From NCBI GenBank assembly GCA_028386065.3, contig JAKUCV010007410.1, positions 1,824 through 65,823 on the forward strand: a stretch of DNA of 64,000 nt, given 5' to 3'. The notes beneath the pieces were generated by a model. It was given only the letters and a program-made list of their open reading frames with translations. It had not been told where the DNA came from and ran no database searches. Shown here piece after piece: positions 56,237 to 64,000 of the stretch. Positions within the stretch are counted from its first letter, which is position 1. Each line of letters begins with the position of its first letter. This stretch comes from Turnera subulata (Eukaryota; Streptophyta; Magnoliopsida; Malpighiales; Passifloraceae). The translations under genes and the position numbers were made by a program.

Positions 56237-58914
56237 GCCATCCGCATAGTAATGTTTTACATCAAGTCTTAGTTCAGCATCAACTCCCACTCACGGGATC
56301 ATCCAAGTTTAATCACTGTCAGTCATGTCCCCTAGGTAAATCGAGTCGCCTCCATCTTCCCTTAAGTCACAGTCCAGTCTCTAAGCCATTAGAATTGGTA
56401 TACAGTGATGTATGGGGTCCTTCTCCTGAATTCTCATCTAATGGCCATAAGTATTTTATTATTTTCGTGGATGTTTATTCTAGATTCACATGGTTCTCCC
56501 CCATTGCACAAAAATCTGATGTTGCATCCATCTTTGTTCAATTCCTAAAGACAGTAGAACGCCAATTTCAAACCAAATTGCAAAGCCTGCAAACGGATTG
56601 GGGGGGCGAGTTTCGACCGGTCAGCAAAATTTGCAATGACTTAGGTATCGTTCATCGCCTAATCTGTCCTCATACTCATGAACAAAATGGCATGGTTGAA
56701 CGTCGCCATCGCCATATCGTAGAAACTGGCCTGACTCTCCTTGCACACTCCCATTTACCTCGAAAATTATGGCATCATGCCTTCTCCACTGCTGTCCATC
56801 TTATCAACCGACTACCCACTTCAGTCCTCCAAAATAAAAGTCCACATGAGGTATTATTTCATCAAAAACCAAAGTATTCATTCTTACGAGTATTTGGCTG
56901 CTTATGTTTTCCATTTCTTAGACCTTACAATCAATACAAAATGGACTTTAGATCTACCCCATGTGTGTTCCTTGGCTATAGCAACCAACACCTTGGCTAC
57001 AAGTGTTATGATTTCTTACACCAACGTATGTACATTGCCCGACATGTCCGATTTATTGAAGATGTCTTTCCTTTCCAAAGGTCGTCCAATACATGCCCTG
57101 AGTCTACCCCTCTCCCCTGGTCTAGCAGCCCCATTACCGTACCAGCTCCTCAAGATGCCATTGATGTTCATCCTGATGAAGCCAACCCTCCTGTTCCTGT
57201 GCCTGCGCCACCACCCCAAGCTCCAGCACCTGCACCACTGCGCACCCACCACATGATCACAAGACAAAATCCACCACGCAATACTCAACTCAGAGACTTT
57301 GTCACATACGCAGCCATCCCCACATCCATCCTCCCTGAACCAACAACCTTCACACAAGCCAACAAGCACAAAGAGTGGCAACATGCAATGCAAACAGAAA
57401 TGGAGGCACTGAACCGCAATGGCACCTAGACTCTTGTTCCTCATCAACCCCACATGAATGTAGTCGGCTGCAAATGGGTGTATCGAACCAAGCTTCGCGC
57501 TGATGGCTCCTTGGAGCGCTACAAAGCTCGCCTTGTCGCAAAAGGCTTTCACCAACAAGAAGGCATTGACTTTGAAGAAACCTTCAGCCCGGTCGTCAAG
57601 CCTGCCACCATCCGAATTCTCCTGTCTCTTGCTGTGACACACAAGTGGTCCATGCGCCAATTGGATGTTCATAATGCCTTCCTCAATGGCTCCCTCTCCG
57701 AAGAGGTGTTTATGCAACAACCTCCTGGGTTTATTGACCCCCGCCATCCTTCTCATGTCTGCAAATTGCACAAGTCTTTATATGGCCTCCGCCAAGCTCC
57801 ACGCGCATGGTATGCTTGTCTTGCCTCTTTCCTTCAGCATTATGGCTTTCACATTTCCAAAAATGACACTTATTTGTTCATCTATCGCCATGAGGGCATA
57901 TTGATGTTTGTTCTCGTCTATGTTGACGATATCATTGTCACTGGCACCCACAATGACGCCATTGCTACACTCATTCAATCGTTGGGGCAGCGGTTTGCCC
58001 TACGAGACTTGGGCACTTTACACTACTTCCTCGGCATTGAAGCTCATCATCTACCTCAAGGCCTTTTTCTCTCCCAACACAAGTATGCTCAAAGTCTGCT
58101 GCACCGAGCCGGCATGCAAGACGCCAGGCCCATCTCAACACCAATGTGCCTGAAGACAGTTCTGCAGAATGATGCTGGTCCTCTTTTTGATGATTGCACC
58201 AAATATCGCAGTATTATGGGTGGTCTTCAATATCTTACAATGACCCGCCCTGACATTGCCTTCAGCGTCAACAAACTCTGTCAGTTCATGCATCGTCCCA
58301 TGCAAACTCACTGGACGGCTGTGAAGCGATTGTTACGCTACATTAAACACACCATTACTCATGGCTTACTTCTTCATGCTCGGCAATCACAGACACTCCA
58401 GGCCTTTGCAGATGCTGATTGGGCCGGGTCTGTCGATGATCGCCGCTCCACCAGTGGTATGGCCATCTACCTGGGTCGCACCTTGGTCTCTTGGCGTGCC
58501 CACAAACAAAAAACTGTCTCACGATCATCGACCGAGGCTGAGTACAAATCCTTGGCCGATGCTTCTGCTGAACTCTTATGGATTTCCTCATTATTACGAG
58601 AGCTGCATTTTCCTTCTCCCTCCCTTCCAGTTCTGTGGTGTGACAATCTTGGTGCCACTTATTTGGCAGCCAATCCAGTTCTCCATGCCCGCACCAAACA
58701 CGTCGAGATTGACTACCATTTTGTCCGCGAGCAAGTCGCCCGGGGGAGTCTTCGAGTTCAGTTCATTTCCAGTGCTGACCAACTTGCTGATATTTTCACC
58801 AAACCCCTCCCCACGCAGCGTTTTCAGTTTTTGCGTGACAAGCTTCAGGTTGTGCAAGCTCCACCCTCAGCTTGTGGGGGAGTATCAACGGACACTACTT
58901 CTCCTCCAAGATAG
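56161..58914 (+). pseudogene. element D pol: integrase, RT, RNase H (one internal stop)
   Basis: The frame is open from 56161, after a TGA at 56158-56160. It holds GAG-pre-integrase VWHHRLGHPHS, then the integrase core from LVYSDVWG (56395) to about 57000 with HEQNGMVERRHR. It is cut by a TAG at 57427-57429. It reopens with the RT GCKWVYRTKLRADGSLERYK, LDVHNAFLNG and YVDDIIVTG. The RNase H carries ADADWAGSVDDRRSTSG and STEAEYKSLADASAELLW, with a tail to 58914 overlapping the 3' LTR start. The two stops and one frameshift are the only visible breaks in an otherwise complete copia polyprotein. Confidence 0.92.
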
Positions 58915-59126
58915 GATCTATTGTTACTTGTCCTATACAATAGGATCTAGACTGATCTCCTGCAAGTTAGGATGCTTTCCTACAAGTTAGGCTCTTTGTA
59001 TAGAAAGTTCTCTTCTACAAGTTAGGCTATATGTGAGGCAAGCTCTGCATATAAATATGTGTATAATGTTTAATATAAATAACATTACAGATTGCTCAAC
59101 CCTAGTCTATTATACGTAAGTTAACT
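58883..59126 (+). repeat. 3' LTR of element D
   Basis: 244 bp, nearly identical to the 5' LTR, preceded by the purine run GTGGGGGAG at 58874-58882 and followed by the duplicated AGCCC. Confidence 0.94.
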
Positions 59127-59219
59127 AGCCCGATTCGAATCAATTAGACTCATAACTGAGTCATTAGATCTAAAAAACTTTTCAAAATATATAAGGATTC
59201 GTGACCTTAACGAAGCAGG

Positions 59220-59375
59220 CCCCGAATGAGCCATTACGGAGCTAACTTGAATGGCTTGGGTTTGTTTGCACTCCTAAATCACTCTTAGTCATGGTTACCC
59301 CGAATGAGCCATTATGGAGCTAAGTTGAATGGCTTGGGTTTGTTTGCACTCCTAAATCACTCTTAGTCATGGTTA
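59220..59375. repeat. tandem duplication of a 78-bp unit
   Basis: Two units, 59220-59297 and 59298-59375, start CCCCGAATGAGCCATTA and end ACTCTTAGTCATGGTTA, with two base differences noticed. A single copy of the first part lies at 46330-46352 in the flank of the first FAD2-like gene, so the second flank gained an extra unit after duplication. Confidence 0.85.
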
Positions 59376-59567
59376 TTAAAAGCAGATCAATTTGAATGGT
59401 TAAACCAGGATAACCAACACTGGCACTCCTACTTGGTCCAAAATCCTAGGTCTTGAACTCTAAAAGACCTCGTCGGTTCTGTTAAAATTTTCCTTTTTTT
59501 TAAAACCCGGGGCCGGTCTATCGGGTTGATAAGATTGCCCATTTTCTTCTTTTGTCGAAGTCTCGAA

Positions 59568-60037
59568 GAGCAAGATATAGGCTTTTTTTTTTTTTAATCA
59601 AACTCAAGTATTTTCATTAGATGAAAAAGGTTAGAGTGAAAACTCTAACAATACAAGCAGCAAGTCTGCACAAACCTCAAGAGGGAGTCATAGGAGTTAA
59701 ACTCCAGTAAACAGTTACAACTTAAGAGTCTAAACGAAAGCCCCAAAAAAGACATAGAGATCTTGTATCAGGGGAAAGATTACAAGACTTTAGAGGGGCT
59801 GAGCTACAAAATCTAAGTCTCAGCTCATAGCAAATATCAGTGTAAAGTGCAGCAGGGGAGCGAAAACAATGAGTGAAGTGTCTTCGATTGCGCTCACGCC
59901 ATAGATGGTATATACAAGCATTCCATGCGAACCGCAATATCAAGGAACGAATGCAGCGCTTTTGCAGGTGACATATAGCCCAGGGAAATTCAGAAGACCA
60001 ACCGCCTACTGTTCTTGTAATGGAGCAAGATATAGGC
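59568..60037 (-). mobile_element. element H: 5'-truncated LINE tail
   Basis: Inserted sequence 59583-60022 is flanked by an exact 15-bp duplication GAGCAAGATATAGGC (59568-59582, 60023-60037). On the minus strand it ends in a poly(A) tail (plus 59583-59596 is a T run). The encoded part (60022-59722) resembles the zinc-binding end of plant L1 reverse transcriptase proteins: RFAWNACIYHLWRERNRRHF. Target-primed insertion with 5' truncation explains all of this. Confidence 0.88.
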
Positions 60038-60047
60038 ATTTTGCGCT

Positions 60048-60761
60048 GGGATAATCACACCGCGGGTCCTATAACTTAACGTGAAAACTCATTTGAATCC
60101 TAAAACAAAAAAATGACTCATTCGATAGTCCATGGTTGTTTTAAAAAAAATATTACAGCATCTCACCACACTATTCATTCATATGGAAAATAATACCACT
60201 ACATATATTAGCATTTAGGAGTTACAAATTTAAAATATATGTGGAGTAATAAGTCGAAAATACTACCTGTTAAAATCCTAAAACCATAAACACCCTAAAT
60301 CTCTAAACTCTAAATCTTAAAAATCTTAACCATAAATTGTAAATCCTAAAATCTTAAATCCTAAATTCTAGTGTTTTTGATTTTGGGGTTTAGGGTTTAG
60401 AATTTAAGATTTTAACATTTAGTGTTTTTGACTTACTACTTCACTTTATATCCTAAATTTTAAACCCTAAAAATTAATGTATGTAATGATATGCTTTTGA
60501 GTCTCTCCTTTCTCATTTTTTTATTATTTTATGAAGGATCATAACGAATATTTTAGAAAATTATAGGGACTAAAATAATATTTTATAAACATATAGGGAT
60601 TAAAAATCTACAAAGATAGCAGAACATTAGACGGTAACCTAGACGGAGACTCATTTAATTTTTTTTTTCAAATGTTATACAACTCGAATGAATCGTTTTT
60701 TCGTTTTATGACTCAAATGAGTTATCGCTATAAGTTACAGGACTCACGGTGTGATTATCCC
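60048..60761. mobile_element. element G: second foldback (Mutator-like) element
   Basis: 714 bp. The left end GGGATAATCACACCGCGGGT and the complemented right end GGGATAATCACACCGTGAGT are inverted repeats that extend for about 100 bp (AACTCATTTGA, ATTCATTCGA). An ATTTTGCG duplication flanks it (60038-60045 and 60762-60769), with two extra bases on the left. The centre is a second imperfect palindrome of 'cctaaa' words. It has no coding region. Confidence 0.72.
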
Positions 60762-60769
60762 ATTTTGCG

Positions 60770-61615
60770 GCGGGTAGAAAGCTCGCTTGTTATTACGACA
60801 CCGTGTCCTACACATCAAAATTAAAATCCTTATTCCCCTAACTTGGAATAAACAACGAAACCGAATTCCGTAATTCAGCCATATACGTTCTTGTCTCACA
60901 CCTCCGGCCAACACCATATCGCTCACTTATCAGAGTTCAAACTTCAAAGTGAAATTCTAGCAACAAGAAACCTAATTCCTAAATTCAGCTACCCGGTCTT
61001 CTCCCACGCCTCCGGCCAACACCATCGTCACCACTAGTCCCTCTCTGCAGCTTGCGCCGCCGCCATTACCGCCGGTTGCACCTCCTATACCAAATTAAAT
61101 TTCTTGCCCCCCAATTCTATTCCCCTCAATGTAGCACTAGTTATTGCATTTGGGTCTTCCTGGAAGTTTTTGGGTTGGCACCATATCCTCTTCAAGGCTG
61201 TTTAATTTCCATGAAGTCTTGAAATTAAACCGCTCATTTCTCAGGGCGTGAAGCATTTGAGTGATTATTTTGATGATCTTTAATTTGCTTTGTGTGATTT
61301 CCTTTTTCTTTGAATGTGTATCACATAAGAGCACATGAAACAAATGGAAGCCCACTCTTTTTGCTAGAATAGTAAAAAACTTTATTTGTTTTACTATTGT
61401 TTTGCATTCCACAACTAATTTTGAGGTCACTCAACTCTTTCCTTTATCTCATTATCTTGGACAGAGGGAGAGAGGGATGGAGAAAGGGAAATAAGATATA
61501 AAGAAAAGCTCTTGAAAATTTTCTCTACATAAAAGGTATTACACAGCTGATATGTAGCTCAATGGCAATCCATGAATGGATTGCTTAATTTTACAAAGAA
61601 AAAAACAAAGTCACC
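60770..61615. other. flank of the second FAD2-like copy
   Basis: It contains a direct repeat CCTCCGGCCAACACCAT (60902-60918 and 61010-61026, about 108 bp apart). From about 61310 it resembles 46741-46960, the 3' flank of the first copy. The small minus-strand open frame 61137-61430 is shared with 46661-46882 only in part and is unlikely to be a gene. Confidence 0.55.
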
Positions 61616-61685
61616 GGTTTACTACCTTGACGCTTCAAATATGATTTGATTGATTAGTAGTGGCAAGGAATTTCTACGAAGTTTN

Positions 61686-62183
61686 GTTGTTGAGGTACTT
61701 TGAAAACCATGGGACTTTGGACTTGACTTTTGGGACGAACAACTCATCGTGATCTAATGATCCTGTGTTAGAATGATGTCTACGGTGGCTATATTTCCAT
61801 GAGAAGTAAGGGATCAAAAGAGCAGAATGCAGGAAGAAGCCAAGGGTGTCATTGAACCACTGGTACTTACTAAACCCATGGTGGCCACATTCATGAGCAA
61901 TCATCCAGACTCCAGTGAAAACGCAACCTTGAAGAAACCAATACACGGGCCATGCAATGTAGGGTAAGGGAGAAGGGAGGAGGTGGAAGTAGGTGGTGGT
62001 GTGATATAACAGAAAGATGGCAGAGAGATCGCACACTAGGTAGAGCATGGAGCGGAGAAGGGAACGCTCAAAGCAATGTGGTGGAATGGCCTTCTTGAGG
62101 TCACCAATTGTGAATGGAGGCTTTGTGTGGGGCACTCTCTTCCCTTTCATTTCTACCTTCATCTTGTTCACTGAAGTAGCCAT
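61686..62183 (-). pseudogene. second FAD2-like copy, only the first 166 codons present
   Basis: Read from ATG at 62183. Codons 1-166 (MATS to YLNN) match the first copy; I see one base difference, which changes Glu13 to Lys. Histidine boxes 1 and 2 are present; box 3 and everything beyond codon 166 are absent. The next base is N (61685), and the sequence jumps to the 3' UTR (GAAGTTT at 61678-61684 matches 47097-47103). Compared with copy 1, 638 bp are missing. This may be a real deletion or, more likely given the N, a collapsed assembly join. If the gap is false, this is a full second gene. Confidence 0.85.
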
Positions 62184-64000
62184 TTGGGTGTAGATGTATG
62201 TAAATCTTTTGTTGCAGAGAACTGCTGTGATTTGCTTGTGTATTCTGTATTCTGTATATATAGGCATATATAGGTCTTAAGTTCTAATTTAGATATATAA
62301 AGGCAGGCTGCATTTACTTTTGCAGGCGCTTGACTTGAAGTATTCTTTGCTTTGCTTACATTTCAAAGTTCAGCTGCCTTTGTTTAATCGTAATGGATGG
62401 ATACAGGCGCCTTTTTTTTCTTTTGAACCGGGCACGTTTTGATTTTGGCATTCTCATCAAAACAATGTGCCAAACAATAAAATAATCAAGGCCTTGTGCC
62501 TTCCTCTCTCTTTCGGGATGAAAGATATTAGTTACAATTATTGCAAGAACTCCACTGGGAGGATGTTTATGGAGTAATTTATTCCTTGAAAAAATGATAC
62601 TTGTAGAGATATGTTATCCTCATTACGTAGCGACTGCGTGTTACCTTGTTCCTTAGTATTATTGTATTGGAATCTGTTTTGGTGTGCTATTCTTTCTTGT
62701 AGCTAGCAACTCTTTCTTGACTAGCTGAACTTGCATGCTTTGACTAGCTGACATTTACTTTTCTTTCCCTCTCTCCCTCTCTCTCTTCGTTTGTGCTCGT
62801 GTGTTTTTTATGCTCTTTTTCACTGGAAATTAGGCTTCAGGGCACCACTCTATAGGTCTGTCATGGTATGGGCACTACCAATATTTTCAACCATAGTTTC
62901 AACTCTGAAGCAGTCCTTGTCTTTGTTTTGTTTTTAGGCAGTCATCAAGAAGGTTAATTTTCTTTCAAAAAAAAAAAAAAAGAGAAGGGTAGTTACTTCT
63001 TCTTATACAAGGAGTCGAAGTTAAAAAGGTTAAAGCTTTTCTCAGAGACGGTGAGTCCTCTGCTGGTCCCGTCATTATGGACAACATCATCTACCTGCTT
63101 CCCAGCAAAGCCCCTTTACCACTACAAGGTCGATGGCTGAATACCTACAAGAAATATCATACACGTATATAAGTCAAAACGATTTCACAAAAATTGAAGA
63201 AATAACAGACAATATTTCAACATATTTACTGCATAAGATTCACACATTAAAGATAATATTAAATCAATATATTGATCAATATTCGCATCTCAAATCAAGC
63301 CACAACTATGTATACTTTGATTATAAAAGAAAAAAAAAACAGAAATCTAGTTGGACAAACAACTATATAATAAATATGTACGGATAACTTATAGATATAG
63401 GCTGTAAAAGAAAAATGGTAGAAGATAAGACCTTGATAGTGATGTTGGACCAAGGAAATGAACTGAAGAGTATTATTTTGGATTTGTGGAATAATCAAAT
63501 ATTTAAGGATACAAAGATCACCTATTGGTTGTAACAATTACTCTCAACAATTATCCTTCAACAATTATCTTAGAGATACAGATTATCACCACTCAAATAA
63601 AATTAAGAAAGAGATAAGTGTTTTAACTCAAAACTCAAAGAAATCCATCTTAAACTAATGAACAGGAAAAAGAGTATAAACTCTTTACTGGGAATAAACT
63701 CTCAATATTATTCACTGCTAGTAACGTTACAATTACATGGGCATTTATAGGCACATGCCTTGAGCTTTCATACACATGCACACAAAGGAAATTAATAGTA
63801 GAGATAGATATAATTACTAACATAATTACTACTATTACATTATAGTAGGTGGTGGTGGCATATGTATTAACTCTCTCATTAATGGCTGTCATTAAAATCT
63901 TGGAATTTTGCTATAAAAATCTTATTCCGGTGATACTTTATAATCTCCTTCAATCTTCTTATTATGCAAGCTAGGATGATTTTGTGCCGCAAATCTTGGC
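62184..64000. other. upstream flank of the second FAD2-like copy and window end
   Basis: 62255-62262 is the TATATATA box of this copy. 62290-62850 resembles 48340-48900. From about 63120 to the end the DNA is AT-rich without convincing genes. A segment near 63640-63760 ('actgggaataaactctcaat') has the look of LTR or leader sequence of a further element but no end was identified. Confidence 0.5.

Larger units (their letters stand above)
54535..59126 (+). mobile_element. element D: young Ty1/copia retrotransposon (Ale-like)
   Basis: 4,592 bp with two 244-bp LTRs (54535-54778, 58883-59126) and a 5-bp duplication AGCCC (54530-54534, 59127-59131). The LTRs begin TATCAACGG and end GTTAACT, so the termini are TA...CT instead of TG...CA. 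The two LTRs differ at only two positions that I see (G/A in TTAATATGAATA and T/C in GATTGTTCAACC), which indicates a recent insertion. The primer-binding sequence TGGTAGTGGAGC follows the 5' LTR at once, and GTGGGGGAG precedes the 3' LTR. The short LTRs, small size and gene order suit the Ale/Retrofit lineage. Coding capacity is nearly complete but broken in a few places. Confidence 0.94.

Noticed and set aside
60300..60480. Interstitial telomere
   Set aside because: The 'cctaaa/tttaggg' words are degenerate, AT-rich and arranged as inverted arms of a foldback element, not as a head-to-tail telomeric array.
63133..63387. 84-codon ORF near the right end
   Set aside because: AT-rich chance frame, no recognisable motif, no supporting context.

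Overview
The window is nuclear DNA from a flowering plant, almost certainly a eudicot. Evidence: spliced genes with GT-AG introns, a plant-type ribosomal-protein promoter (telo-box plus site II), FAD2-class desaturases, a subfamily XII LRR receptor kinase, and a dense nest of plant LTR retrotransposons, a Mutator-like foldback element, a hAT derivative and LINE fragments. I cannot name the species. Two stretches of N (25446-25960 and the single base 61685) show this is a draft assembly.

Layout. 1-2880: minus-strand LTR remnants nested in one another. 4096-5139 (-): two-exon AN1/C2H2 zinc-finger stress-associated protein. 7120-8397 (-): two-exon 40S ribosomal protein uS5 (RPS2) with its promoter to about 8622. 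9283-36832: one large transposon nest. Its outermost shell is a 1.27 kb Mutator-like foldback element (F) with a 10-bp target duplication. Gypsy element A (LTRs about 3.0 kb) sits inside F. Element B, a Tekay/Del-like chromovirus, sits inside A's 5' LTR. A's internal region is mostly replaced by a LINE-endonuclease-like ORF and by a decayed copia element C, whose leader holds a striking palindrome array. 37043-46071: non-coding LTR element E (LARD-like), itself carrying a hAT-type insertion. 47103-48239 (-): intact FAD2-like desaturase. 50092-53249 (+): two-exon LRR receptor kinase. 54535-59126: young copia element D with non-canonical LTR termini. 59568-60769: a LINE tail and a second foldback element. 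61686-62183 (-): 5' part of a second FAD2-like copy that breaks off at a single N. The rest is AT-rich intergenic DNA.

How the genes relate. The real host genes are SAP-like AN1 protein, RPS2, two FAD2-like paralogues and the receptor kinase; they are independent genes and no operon logic applies. The two FAD2 copies lie in a segmental duplication (roughly 46.1-49.5 kb against 59.1-63.1 kb). Their coding parts are almost identical while the flanks have diverged, which suggests gene conversion or assembly borrowing.

Most unusual signals: (1) 26 perfect copies of the palindrome AACATCGATGTT in about 1 kb of the copia C leader, mostly in pairs 20-21 bp apart; (2) arrays of small hairpins (GGGAT, tetraloop GTYN, ATCCC) with compensatory stem changes in the LTRs of A, B and a third element; (3) a conserved candidate intron inside all five LTR copies of that superfamily; (4) a shared non-standard primer-binding site in four elements.
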